A DNA stretch of 64,000 nt from assembly GCA_963764235.1 (NCBI GenBank), contig CAVXRO010000011.1, positions 62,001-126,000 of the forward strand, written 5' to 3'. Within the stretch, counting starts at the first letter, position 1. The number at the start of each line of letters is the position of its first letter. Under the pieces are notes generated by a model, which ran no database searches, was not told where the DNA came from, and worked only from the letters and a program-made list of their open reading frames with translations. The position numbers and the translations under genes are program-made. The stretch comes from DATFVA01 sp963764235 (lineage in GTDB: Bacteria; Bacteroidota; Ignavibacteria; Ignavibacteriales; Ignavibacteriaceae). Of the stretch, positions 26,844 to 35,276 are shown piece by piece.

Positions 26844-26965
26844 TGTCTGATTTCGTCTTTTTACCAGGCAAGACACCTTTTTCCCTTTTTCTTTCTTTCC
26901 TTTTTCCTTTTTCCTTTTTCCTTTTAAAAAGTTATCTTTCAGCCGGTTCATATTCAGGTATCATA

Positions 26966-27544
26966 TTGGAAAACGACAGAAAAACACAGATCATCAAAAC
27001 TGCCGTAAAAAGATTCTCAAAACATGGATTGGGGAAGACAACCCTCGATGAAATTGCACGGGATTTACGGATCGGAAAAGCTACAATATACCACTATTTC
27101 GTATCCAAAGAAGCGCTGTTCTACAGCTCTCTTGAATGGGAGAGCGAACAATTTATAGAGGAAGTAAAATCTATTTTTGAAAACGAAGCGCTTCCAGTTC
27201 GCGAAAGGTTCAATGAGTATTTTCTCTGCAAGGAAAAGTTAGATCAGAATCATAAACTTCTTTATGAGATATTCCTCCTGCTGATGAAAGATGATTCATT
27301 TGAGAAGGAAAAGAATATCCTTAAATCGATGCTGAGAAAAGAGGAAATTATCCTTGAGATGGTTTTAGCCCCTGCTTACAGGTTGAAAGAACTGAAGCAG
27401 ATACCGTCGCTGCCTGTTATGTTCGTTACTACAAGCTGGGGATGGCTTTTCGGTGTGAAATTAAACCAGATAACCAGAGGTGAAGATCAGATCCTGTCTA
27501 AAGAGCTTCTGAATATCCTTATCGAAAACGTACTTCCGGATTAG
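26966..27544 (+). CDS. TetR/AcrR family transcriptional regulator
   Basis: The protein has 192 residues if started at the TTG at 26966 (start 'LENDRKTQIIKTAVKRF'), which has AGGT upstream. The N-terminal TetR helix-turn-helix is clear: 'FSKHGLGKTTLDEIARDLRIGKATIYHYF'. The C-terminal ligand or dimer domain is helical and not assignable. Its own upstream region carries intergenic repeat copy A. The target is unknown; the nearest plausible ones are itself or the TonB operon. The stop faces the phoU stop four bases away. Confidence 0.88.
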   Translation: MENDRKTQIIKTAVKRFSKHGLGKTTLDEIARDLRIGKATIYHYFVSKEALFYSSLEWESEQFIEEVKSIFENEALPVRERFNEYFLCKEKLDQNHKLLYEIFLLLMKDDSFEKEKNILKSMLRKEEIILEMVLAPAYRLKELKQIPSLPVMFVTTSWGWLFGVKLNQITRGEDQILSKELLNILIENVLPD

Positions 27545-27547
27545 ACT

Positions 27548-28246
27548 TCATTCCTCATTCTCATCTCCCTCTTCGTCGCTTAACACAATCTTCTCATACT
27601 TGTGTTTGATCATCTGTGCTTCGACAATAAAATAAACATCTTCAGCAATATTTGTTGCGTGATCGGCAAGCCGCTCCAGATGCCTTGAAACCACAAGAAG
27701 TGCAACACCCGGATCAACATTCTCGGGTTTCTCCTTCATAATTTCTTTTAATATCGTATGATTCTCCACATTGAAATTATCAACCTTATCGTCGGTTTCA
27801 ATTACCTTTTTTGCAAGTTCGGGATTACCCTCGATAAAGGCATCGATAGCATTTTTTATCATTTCCCTGGTAACCTGCGACATTTCCTTTAAATGAGTCT
27901 TCTCAAAAAAGTCTGGTTTCTTACCCATTTCTTTGGCAGACTCAGCAATATTCACTGCAAGGTCGCCTATCCGTTCCAGGTTAGTATCGATTGTAAGAGC
28001 CGACATTATAAGCCGCAAATCCATCGCAACAGGCTGACTCAATGCAAAGATCTTCTGGCATATCTTCTCGATCTTTACATCATATTTATCCACTTTAGCG
28101 TCTCTCTCAATGACGAGATCAGCGAGTTCATTATTCCCCTCATCTATCGACTTCAGAGCCAGCTCAACCTGTTCATCTACAAGACTGCACATCTTGATGA
28201 GCCGTGTTTTTAGTTTCTCTATCTGAATTTCAAACTGGCGTTCCAT
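27548..28246 (-). CDS. phoU: Phosphate signalling protein PhoU
   Basis: The 232-residue all-helical protein has two repeated three-helix PhoU halves with the metal-binding patterns 'ERIGDLAVNIAE' and 'ERLADHATNIAEDVYF'. It begins 'MERQFEIQIEKLKT' and ends with an acidic tail. PhoU links the Pst transporter to the PhoR kinase and limits phosphate uptake. It follows the second pstB at a distance of 33 bases, so transporter and signalling genes are co-transcribed. Confidence 0.96.
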   Translation of the reverse strand: MERQFEIQIEKLKTRLIKMCSLVDEQVELALKSIDEGNNELADLVIERDAKVDKYDVKIEKICQKIFALSQPVAMDLRLIMSALTIDTNLERIGDLAVNIAESAKEMGKKPDFFEKTHLKEMSQVTREMIKNAIDAFIEGNPELAKKVIETDDKVDNFNVENHTILKEIMKEKPENVDPGVALLVVSRHLERLADHATNIAEDVYFIVEAQMIKHKYEKIVLSDEEGDENEE

Positions 28247-28279
28247 TCTGGATCTCCTTCAAATAATTAAAATTCTCAA

Positions 28280-29038
28280 TTAACCGAATCTGCCGGTAAT
28301 ATAATCTTCGGTCTGCTTCTTATCAGGTTTTGTAAATATCCTGCTTGTTTTATCATATTCTATTAATTCACCGAGGTAAAAGAAAGCAGTACTGTCGCTT
28401 ACCCTGGCTGCCTGCTGCATATTATGAGTAACAATTACTATAGTATAATTTTTTTTGAGATCGTGAACCAGTTCTTCTATCTTCCCTGTCGAAATCGGGT
28501 CAAGTGCACTCGCAGGTTCATCCATTAAAACGATCTCAGGCTCGATTGCAAGTGTTCGTGCAATACACAACCTCTGCTGTTGTCCGCCTGATAAAGCCAG
28601 CGCGGGTGAATGAAGCCGGTCTTTAACTTCATCAATTAATGCGGCCTGTGTAAGCGATTTTTCCACAATTGAATCGAGAACTTTCCTATCCCGCATGCCA
28701 TTCAGCTTTATTCCGAATACCAGGTTTTCATATATGCTCATAGGAAAGAGATTGGATTTCTGAAAAACCATCCCGATCCTCCGCCTGATATTTACAACAT
28801 CAACATCACGATCATAAATATTCTTACCATCTATTACAACCTCACCGCTTATTTTGACACTATCGATGAGATCGTTCATCCTGTTGATAGATCTTATAAA
28901 GGTTGATTTACCGCATCCGCTGGGACCAATAAATGCCGTCACTTTATTGGCAGAAATATCCATTGATATGTCTTTTAAAGCCTGATTGGTGCCGTAATAC
29001 AGGCTGAGATTCTTAACGGATATTTTAACTTCTTTCAT
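28280..29038 (-). CDS. pstB: Phosphate ABC transporter ATP-binding protein PstB (copy 2)
   Basis: The 252-residue ATPase has Walker A 'GPSGCGKS' (38-45), 'RSINRMNDL', signature 'LSGGQQQR' and 'VLMDEPASALDPIS'. It is closer to the usual PstB length (about 250) than copy 1. It sits between phnE and phoU rather than next to a pstCA pair, so it either serves PstCA from the other operon or has been recruited to this locus. Both PstB copies share the C-terminus 'QTED(Y)(V/I)TGRFG'. Confidence 0.95.
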   Translation of the reverse strand: MKEVKISVKNLSLYYGTNQALKDISMDISANKVTAFIGPSGCGKSTFIRSINRMNDLIDSVKISGEVVIDGKNIYDRDVDVVNIRRRIGMVFQKSNLFPMSIYENLVFGIKLNGMRDRKVLDSIVEKSLTQAALIDEVKDRLHSPALALSGGQQQRLCIARTLAIEPEIVLMDEPASALDPISTGKIEELVHDLKKNYTIVIVTHNMQQAARVSDSTAFFYLGELIEYDKTSRIFTKPDKKQTEDYITGRFG

Positions 29039-29086
29039 TTAGACAGCAGAAAATTCTGATTAAAAATTAAATCGGGAAGCGAAGAT

Positions 29087-30160
29087 TTAATAAATTGCTT
29101 CACGGATCCTGGCACTGATATAATCCATCACCCAGACGACAAATGCGATCATCAGTACAAGGAGCCCTACCTCATGCCACCGTGCCAGCCCCTGGTACTG
29201 CATAAGCATTGTGCCTATACCGCCGCCGCCTACAAGTCCTATTATCGTCGCCATTCTTACGTTTATGTCCCAACGGTAAATTGTAAACGATAGGAAAGGA
29301 AGCATTATCTGGGGCACTACCGCGTACCATACTACCTGGACTTTATTGGCACCTGTAGCGCTGATTGCCTCAACAGGTCCCGTTTCGATATTTTCAATTG
29401 CCTCCGAATAAAGTTTAGCGTTAGATGCAATTGTGTGAACAAGCAGAGCTATCATTCCGGCAAAAGGCCCGATACCGACCCATACCGAAAATATAATTGC
29501 CCAGATCAAAGGCTCTATTGAGCGTATAAAATTAAGGATTATCCTGAGGATATAATAAACGGCAAAACTTAATTTATTCTCCTTCATTAAATTCCTTGCG
29601 GTGAAGAAGGATAGGATGAGTGTTAGTGGTATTGAAATCAGGGTTGCAAGCAGCGCAATATAAATAGTTTCAATCATCGCGAACAATGCATCATCAAAGA
29701 TACCCATCTCCGGCTGAAACAATGAACTGAATATTCTTTCGGCACCCTGTATTCCCTCACTGCTGAATAGATCGACAATGGAAATTCTTGTAACTATCCA
29801 GCCTGCGATAAAGGTAATATTGAACAGGAACCAGCCGAAAATCTCGACAGTATATTTTGTTACCTTATTATCCTTTGCGATTCCGAAAAGTTTTGCGGAA
29901 AGAGAGGTGCGTGAATATGTCCATATGTACCCTGCTATTATGCTGATCATCAGGAGGATAAGTATATTATTCCAGCTGAAAGGAAGGTAGCGCAGGTTCA
30001 GTATAAACTTGTAGTAAACAGCTCTTTCAAGTACAATCAGGCTGTAGAAAACGAAGAAGATATCCAGAAACACTGATTTTACGAAATTAAATTTCGCCTC
30101 TCGTTTTTTTCTCCGGTTAAGGATAGCCTGTGGATGGATTTCGAGTTCAGGATCAATCAT
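29087..30160 (-). CDS. phnE: Phosphonate/phosphate ABC transporter permease PhnE
   Basis: The 357-residue protein has a basic N-terminus, two extra N-terminal helices and the binding-protein-dependent permease domain with 'LLVHTIASNAKLYSEAIE' and the EAA-like 'GPVEAISATGANKVQV', then 'GLVGGGGIGTML', a PhnE hallmark. It overlaps phnC by ATGA. With PhnC and PhnD it makes an importer for phosphonate, phosphite or phosphate esters. Confidence 0.93.
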   Translation of the reverse strand: MIDPELEIHPQAILNRRKKREAKFNFVKSVFLDIFFVFYSLIVLERAVYYKFILNLRYLPFSWNNILILLMISIIAGYIWTYSRTSLSAKLFGIAKDNKVTKYTVEIFGWFLFNITFIAGWIVTRISIVDLFSSEGIQGAERIFSSLFQPEMGIFDDALFAMIETIYIALLATLISIPLTLILSFFTARNLMKENKLSFAVYYILRIILNFIRSIEPLIWAIIFSVWVGIGPFAGMIALLVHTIASNAKLYSEAIENIETGPVEAISATGANKVQVVWYAVVPQIMLPFLSFTIYRWDINVRMATIIGLVGGGGIGTMLMQYQGLARWHEVGLLVLMIAFVVWVMDYISARIREAIY

Positions 30161-30918
30161 CTTATTTCCACCTCTTCGGCATCTTCACCATAAATAGTTT
30201 TAAACCAGGTTTCATCTATATCGGAGGGCATTCCCTCATAAATAATTTCGCCCGCCTTAAGCGCAATCACCCTGGAGGCATATCTTCGTACAAGACTAAG
30301 AAAGTGAAGATTACAGATCACAGTGGTTCCCAGTTCCTTATTTATTTTTTCGAAATACTGCATAACAGAGTTTGATGTTGCCGGATCGAGTGACGCTACA
30401 GGCTCGTCTGCAAGGAGCAGCTTTGGATTCTGCATCAGGCTGCGGGCAATAGCAACGCGCTGCTGCTGACCCCCGCTTAATGAATCAGCCCTTATACTGG
30501 CTTTCTCTGTAATTCCCACCCTCTCAAGATTTGTATAGGCTTCCTTAATAGTCTCATCACTGAACTTTTCAAAAACCGACTCAAAAGTACCCAGTGAACC
30601 CAGCTTCCCGGTTATTACATTGGTCAGCACAGAACGGCGCTTTATCAGGTTGAACTGCTGAAATACCATTCCGATCTGGGATTTAACCTTTCTAAGTTCC
30701 TCACCTTTTATATGGGTGATATCTCTGCCGAGGAACCTGATTTTTCCAGAGGTGGGTTCTATCAGTCGGTTTATACTTCTTAATAGGGTGGATTTTCCGG
30801 ATCCGCTTAACCCGATAATCACAAGGAATTCCCCTTCTTCTACTTTAAAGGATACTCCTTTTAAAGCATGGGTTCCGTTTTTATAAATTTTGTGGAGGTT
30901 ATCTATCTCAAGCAGCAT
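30157..30918 (-). CDS. phnC: Phosphonate ABC transporter ATP-binding protein PhnC
   Basis: The 253-residue ATPase has Walker A 'GLSGSGKS' (36-43), 'GMVFQQFNLIKRRSVL' (typical of PhnC), signature 'LSGGQQQR' (147-154) and Walker B 'LLLADEPVASLDP'. It overlaps phnD upstream by one base and phnE downstream by four. Confidence 0.95.
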   Translation of the reverse strand: MLLEIDNLHKIYKNGTHALKGVSFKVEEGEFLVIIGLSGSGKSTLLRSINRLIEPTSGKIRFLGRDITHIKGEELRKVKSQIGMVFQQFNLIKRRSVLTNVITGKLGSLGTFESVFEKFSDETIKEAYTNLERVGITEKASIRADSLSGGQQQRVAIARSLMQNPKLLLADEPVASLDPATSNSVMQYFEKINKELGTTVICNLHFLSLVRRYASRVIALKAGEIIYEGMPSDIDETWFKTIYGEDAEEVEIR

Positions 30919-31847
30919 TAGTTTTTCATCAGGTTTTCAAATTGTATATTCTGTTCTTCCAGCAGTTTTCTCAGTCCGTCGTAGTCGCTGTCTTTCGTTC
31001 TTATCAACCCGCGGATATCATAAATATCATACATCGATTTTCCGCCTTCAGGCGTGGATACGTACTTAATTAACGCATCAATTATTTTTTCTTTCATATC
31101 CTCATCCATATCTTTTCTGAAAACCCAGGGATCATTGGGAATACTCTGTGTGAAGCCAATGATCTTAACTTTTTGTTCAACATCGGGAAACTGCTTTTCA
31201 ACTCTCATCCTGGCATCAAGTATCTTATGAGTTTCAGGATCAGGGGGTGCATAGTAGGTGGCGCCAGCGGCAACTTGTCCCTGGTAAACCATTGTAACCA
31301 CGTTGTCATGCCGCATCGCAAATACGGTTTCGCTCGGTTTTATACCTTTTTTATCCAGCATAGCTTTGGGCAGAATATAGCCCGAGGTGGAGGATGGATC
31401 AACATAAGCAAAACTTCTGTCATTAATATCAGGAAGACTGTCGATGCCCGAGTCATATCTGGTAATTATCTGTCCCTTATATGAAGTTTCATTATTGTCC
31501 CTGACAATACGAAGACGCGCCTCAGCGCCGTATTTAGCATTCGCCATCAGGTATGAGAAAGTATTAATACTTGCAATGTCTGCTTTTTTTGTCCCAAAAG
31601 CCTCAACTACAGCAATAAAGCTGGCGGGAACCGCGGTAGTAAAGTAATAACCGGTCTCCTTTTCCAGGAAATCTGTTAAATCCTTTGCATTTGTGGTTAT
31701 CCGTTTTGCATCAACAGAAGGGGTAAAATAAAGCTTAATTGGGTTACTTCTCGTGCCAAGGACTCCCTCATTTAACTCCCGAGCAGATGAAATAACAATG
31801 AATATAATTAAAGGTGAAAGGTATAGAAGATATTTTAAGGATCTCAT
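30918..31847 (-). CDS. phnD: PhnD-type phosphonate/phosphite/phosphate-binding protein
   Basis: The 309-residue protein starts with a signal peptide or membrane anchor (about 1-22). It shows the PhnD pattern: 'LYFTPSVDAKRI', 'AFGTKKADIASINTFSYLMA', 'YVDPSSTSGYILPKAML' and 'GQVAAGATYYAPP'. Family members bind phosphonates, phosphite or hypophosphite; the ligand cannot be told here. No C-P lyase, phosphonatase or phosphite dehydrogenase gene is in the window, so use of the imported compound is not explained locally. It leads the phnDCE-pstB-phoU operon. Confidence 0.92.
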   Translation of the reverse strand: MRSLKYLLYLSPLIIFIVISSARELNEGVLGTRSNPIKLYFTPSVDAKRITTNAKDLTDFLEKETGYYFTTAVPASFIAVVEAFGTKKADIASINTFSYLMANAKYGAEARLRIVRDNNETSYKGQIITRYDSGIDSLPDINDRSFAYVDPSSTSGYILPKAMLDKKGIKPSETVFAMRHDNVVTMVYQGQVAAGATYYAPPDPETHKILDARMRVEKQFPDVEQKVKIIGFTQSIPNDPWVFRKDMDEDMKEKIIDALIKYVSTPEGGKSMYDIYDIRGLIRTKDSDYDGLRKLLEEQNIQFENLMKN

Positions 31848-31895
31848 AACTAGCTAAAATTAGAATTTCTAATATGCTAATTATTTTCCATCTAT

Positions 31896-31935
31896 CAAAT
31901 ATAAAACGGGAGTTTCAATGTTAAATAATCGTTAA
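31896..31935 (-). promoter_or_regulatory. Pho-box-like element and -10 upstream of phnD
   Basis: On the minus strand TTAACG (31935-31930) and TTAACA (31924-31919) are 11 bp apart, as in the array before the porin-pst operon. A TATATTTG element (31903-31896), matching TAnnTTTG, follows 15 bases later. Only two repeats are visible here against four at the other operon. Confidence 0.65.
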
Positions 31936-32010
31936 TTTTAATATTGTTTTTTATCTTTTTCCGATGGTCCGGGTCCCTTTCCGCCTGGTATATCTTCCTA
32001 CATTATTGTT

Positions 32011-32049
32011 TAAAAATAAAAGGACATATTGAATTACTTCAATATGTCC
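32011..32049 (-). terminator. Rho-independent terminator of the csbD gene
   Basis: A perfect 12-bp stem (GGACATATTGAA at 32022-32033 with TTCAATATGTCC at 32038-32049, 4-base loop) lies just beyond the csbD stop. On the minus strand it is followed by TTTTATTTTTA. It also insulates csbD from the phn operon promoter. Confidence 0.88.
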
Positions 32050-32069
32050 CAGGATTTATAATTTAAGAA

Positions 32070-32255
32070 TTAAAGACTTCTTAAATAGTTTATTATTTCT
32101 TCCCTCGAAGATCCGGTTTTCTTTTGGATTCTGCCAATCAGCTCATCTTCACGGCCTTCCTCAAACCGGAGATCATCATCTGTAAGATTTCCCCAGTGCT
32201 GTTTTACTTTACCCTTCATTTCGTTCCAGTTGCCTTTTATTTCGAGCCTATCCAT
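32070..32255 (-). CDS. CsbD family stress protein
   Basis: This 61-residue protein begins 'MDRLEIKGNWNEMKGKVKQHWGN' (shown here in part: 'KGNWNEMKGKVKQHWG') and continues 'LTDDDLRFEEGREDELIGRIQKK', the full CsbD pattern and usual length. CsbD proteins are general-stress proteins of unclear action. GGAG at 32264-32261 is the ribosome site, five bases from the ATG, and may be masked by a leader hairpin. It has its own terminator and is monocistronic. Confidence 0.93.
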   Translation of the reverse strand: MDRLEIKGNWNEMKGKVKQHWGNLTDDDLRFEEGREDELIGRIQKKTGSSREEIINYLRSL

Positions 32256-32259
32256 AGTA

Positions 32260-32302
32260 TCTCCTTTTTTAATTTATAAATGCAATTATAAATTAAAGGA
32301 AA
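32260..32302 (-). promoter_or_regulatory. Leader hairpin that can mask the csbD ribosome binding site
   Basis: On the minus strand TTTAATTTATAA (32297-32286) and TTATAAATTAAA (32279-32268) form a perfect 12-bp AT-only stem with a 6-base loop. Beyond a 3-base A bulge, UUUCC (32302-32298) can pair with GGAGA (32264-32260), which is the Shine-Dalgarno sequence of csbD. A weak, AU-rich, SD-sequestering helix is the layout of an RNA thermometer of the four-U type. That role is inference. Confidence 0.5.
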
Positions 32303-32333
32303 ACACGAAATATCAAATGAAAATAATCACGTT

Positions 32334-34229
32334 TTACTGATTGTTCCTCTCCATCTCATACACGTTGTTCGCTGTATTGCTGTCGGGTATATATTTTTCA
32401 CCTAGTAAGATCCGGGTAACGGGTTTTGCGGGATGAAATTCAATCTTAACTGATTCCTTATTCTCCCAGACAGACGTGGGTTTATAAACGGAATCTTTGC
32501 TTCCATCAGAGTAATTGAACACCAGGGTAACAGGAACAGGGATCTCTCCTTTCCTCTCAACTTCTACTGAAATGCTGCTGTTTGTCTGAACAACATTTTT
32601 TATTCCCAGGTCGGCATAATCACGTGTGAAGTACCATGATCTCCAGAACCAGGTAAGATCCTTTCCTGCAGATTTATTGAATGAAAAAAAATAATCATAA
32701 GGTATCGGGTGCTTCCCATGCCAGTTTTTCATATAAGTATGCAGAGCATCATTGAATTTTTCATTTCCCAGGGCATCGCGAAGGAAGAGGTAAGACAGAC
32801 CGGGACGTGTATAGGCGGCAATCCTGTACGGCCTGTAGGTCAGATTATCAGTGGTTACAAATAAAGGAATATCGTTTTCTGTTCCTGCGTAAGTACTGAA
32901 GTTTTCCGCCTCTCTTTCTATTCTCCTTCTGTCGTGAAGCAGCTTAAGTTCAAGATCGGTTGGAAGAAATACCGCCCAGCCTTCGTCCATCCAGGCATAT
33001 TTCTGCTCATTCGTTCCTATATAGAAAGGGAAATACTGGTGAGCGTTCTCGTGGGAAGTTAACCCTACAGTGCTTCTGAATGATTCCGTGCTTCCGTCGT
33101 TTATCAGCATAGGGAATTCCATACCGCCCGAACCGTTAAATACTGTAAATGAGGGAAAAGGAAAAGGAACAGCAGGCATTTCTGTTGAAAAATACTCAAT
33201 ACATTGGCGGGCAATGTCCGCTACTCCGTAAAAATCTTCAGATTCTTTTTTATATACGGCGGCTATGTACACTCTTCTGCCGGGTTCAACTTCAACACTA
33301 ACGCCGTCCCACAGATAATGATCGCTCGTTCCGTAGACGACATCTGCTACATTTTCGGCTTTGAATTTCCACGTATTCAGGGGTTTGTTATGATTGAAAA
33401 CTTCTTTTTCGAGATCGTCCTTCGAGATTATATTTATTACACTGTCGCTTGTGAAAGCAGCTTTATATCTATTCAGGTAATCCCTCGAAAAGACTTCTTC
33501 AGGATTCTGAAGTATGCCTGTTCCCCACGCTGCAAAGGTACTCGGTATAGTTAATTCAACATCATAATTTGAGAAGTCGTTATAAAATTCCTGGATACCG
33601 GTATATGGTATCATATCCCAGCCGTCAATATCATCGTATACGGATACCTGGGGGTACCAGTAACCAAGGAGAGCTGATGTTGAATCATACATCCCCATCC
33701 GGATACTTTCACCAGGCGGCATCGTGAAGTTCCAGTCAATGTTCAGTGTGATATCAGAATGAGGTTTAACCGGATTCTCTTTCACGCTTATGAAGAATAA
33801 TGTACCCGCAGTACCAAATTTTCCCTGATCACTTAAGTCCTGCTCTTTACCATTTATAGAAATCTTTTCTATGATCATTCCGTCAGTAATGAGGTCAGCG
33901 TTCAGAGGGAAATTCCTTGCCGCACTGCTTTTAGTGATATTCTGGTAGAGCCTGAGAACTATTCTTTTAAGTGTATCGGGACTATTATTATGATAGACAA
34001 TTTTTTCTTTCCCGGTCAGAAGCCGATCTGAGGGATTAAAGTCAGCCTTAATAGTGTAATCAGATGAGTTCTGCCAGTAGTTTGCACCTGGCGTGCCGTC
34101 TAATGATCTTGTTCCATTATCATAGGCATCCTGAATGTTCCGCGGGAAATATTCCTGCTGAGCATAAGAAACAGTACCGTAAATAAAAAGAATGACTAAT
34201 AGAACGGAATAGTTCAGTATGGTTTTCAT
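32334..34229 (-). CDS. Secreted M1 family zinc metallopeptidase
   Basis: The 631-residue protein has a signal peptide (1-23, 'SYAQ'). The N-terminal beta domain is followed by the catalytic domain with 'GGMEFPML' (369-375), the zinc motif HENAH (393-397) and the third ligand in 'WMDEGWAVF' (Glu416). This is the HExxH-18-E gluzincin arrangement of M1 aminopeptidases. The middle HExxH residue pair is N-A (HENAH), as in many M1 relatives. Likely an exported aminopeptidase. Confidence 0.93.
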   Translation of the reverse strand: MKTILNYSVLLVILFIYGTVSYAQQEYFPRNIQDAYDNGTRSLDGTPGANYWQNSSDYTIKADFNPSDRLLTGKEKIVYHNNSPDTLKRIVLRLYQNITKSSAARNFPLNADLITDGMIIEKISINGKEQDLSDQGKFGTAGTLFFISVKENPVKPHSDITLNIDWNFTMPPGESIRMGMYDSTSALLGYWYPQVSVYDDIDGWDMIPYTGIQEFYNDFSNYDVELTIPSTFAAWGTGILQNPEEVFSRDYLNRYKAAFTSDSVINIISKDDLEKEVFNHNKPLNTWKFKAENVADVVYGTSDHYLWDGVSVEVEPGRRVYIAAVYKKESEDFYGVADIARQCIEYFSTEMPAVPFPFPSFTVFNGSGGMEFPMLINDGSTESFRSTVGLTSHENAHQYFPFYIGTNEQKYAWMDEGWAVFLPTDLELKLLHDRRRIEREAENFSTYAGTENDIPLFVTTDNLTYRPYRIAAYTRPGLSYLFLRDALGNEKFNDALHTYMKNWHGKHPIPYDYFFSFNKSAGKDLTWFWRSWYFTRDYADLGIKNVVQTNSSISVEVERKGEIPVPVTLVFNYSDGSKDSVYKPTSVWENKESVKIEFHPAKPVTRILLGEKYIPDSNTANNVYEMERNNQ

Positions 34230-34248
34230 TTATTCCTTCCTCCCGCTA

Positions 34249-35274
34249 TTAAAATAAGGAATCAGTATTCCCTTGATCAAACTTTGTTTTGTTGAAACGT
34301 TTATATGCCAGGGATGTAGCTTCTCTCCCGCGTGGAGTACGCTGAATAAATCCCTGCTGGATCAGAAACGGTTCGTATACTTCCTCTATCGTACCCGCAT
34401 CCTCATTAACGGCTACAGCTAATGTATTCAGTCCTACAGGACCGCCTTTATACTTTTCTATAATCGCCAGGATAATTTCTTTGTCCATTTCATCGAGTCC
34501 GAACTCGTCAACTTCCAGCGCTTTCAGAGCCTTTCTGGCTGTCCCTACATCCACAATTTTCTTATCATCAAAATCCGCAAAATCTCTCGTCCTTCTGAGA
34601 AGCCTGTTAGCTATACGGGGAGTTCCCCTCGATCGTTTTGCAATTTCCATCGCTGCATTTTTTTCTATGTCGAGGCTGAGTATTTTTGCAGACCGCTGCA
34701 CAATTGAATGCAGAGTTTCCGACTCATAATAATCGAGCCTGAACTTGATCCCGAACCGGTCTCTCAGCGGAGAGGAAAGCATCCCCGCCCGGGTAGTGGC
34801 GCCTATCAAAGTATATTTTGGAAGGCTGATCTGAACAGTCCTTGCATTCGGTCCTGTATCGATCATTATATCGAGCTTGTAATCCTCCATAGCGGAGTAC
34901 AAATATTCCTCAACTACCGGACTAAGGCGGTGGATCTCATCTATAAATAAAACTGATTTCTCTTCAAGGTTGGTAAGCAGACCTGCAAGATCCCCCGGCT
35001 TTTCGAGCACAGGTCCGGAAGTTATCTTCAGCTTAACACCCATTTCATTGGCTATAATATGGGCAAGGGTCGTTTTCCCGAGTCCCGGCGGCCCTGTTAA
35101 CAGTACATGATCCAAAGCTTCCTCTCTTTTACAGGCCGCTGAAATAAATACGTTAAGGTTATCAGTTATCTTACTCTGACCCTTAAAATCTTTAAGCTTC
35201 TTCGGCCTGAGAGTCTGCTCAACCTCTTTTTCCTCATCATTTTCTTCTGGGTTAGTGGTGCCGGATTTTCTCAT
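34249..35274 (-). CDS. ruvB: Holliday junction branch migration helicase RuvB
   Basis: The 341-residue AAA+ ATPase has Walker A 'GPPGLGKT' (61-68), Walker B 'LFIDEIHRL' (109-116), sensor 'GATTRAGMLSSPLRDRFG' and the C-terminal winged helix with 'YEPFLIQQGFIQRTPRGR'. With RuvA it drives branch migration of Holliday junctions. ruvA and ruvC are not in the window. It starts two bases after the stop of the acyltransferase-like gene, so the two are co-transcribed. Confidence 0.98.
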   Translation of the reverse strand: MRKSGTTNPEENDEEKEVEQTLRPKKLKDFKGQSKITDNLNVFISAACKREEALDHVLLTGPPGLGKTTLAHIIANEMGVKLKITSGPVLEKPGDLAGLLTNLEEKSVLFIDEIHRLSPVVEEYLYSAMEDYKLDIMIDTGPNARTVQISLPKYTLIGATTRAGMLSSPLRDRFGIKFRLDYYESETLHSIVQRSAKILSLDIEKNAAMEIAKRSRGTPRIANRLLRRTRDFADFDDKKIVDVGTARKALKALEVDEFGLDEMDKEIILAIIEKYKGGPVGLNTLAVAVNEDAGTIEEVYEPFLIQQGFIQRTPRGREATSLAYKRFNKTKFDQGNTDSLF

Positions 35275-35276
35275 TT

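Larger units (their letters stand above)
26557..26965. other. Gene-free stretch between TonB receptor and TetR gene
   Basis: This 409-base region holds, in order, two hairpins (26562-26632), intergenic repeat copy A (26690-26843) and a polypyrimidine run of C and T (about 26874-26933) ending just before the TetR gene. An in-frame upstream extension of TetR covers 26837-26965, but its translation is low-complexity (Phe/Leu/Ser from the pyrimidine run) and has no ribosome site. No other gene was seen. Confidence 0.6.

Noticed and set aside
26837..26965. Longer TetR protein starting at 26837.
   Set aside because: The extension translates a C/T simple-sequence run and part of the intergenic repeat, and lies before a usable TTG with an AGG site.
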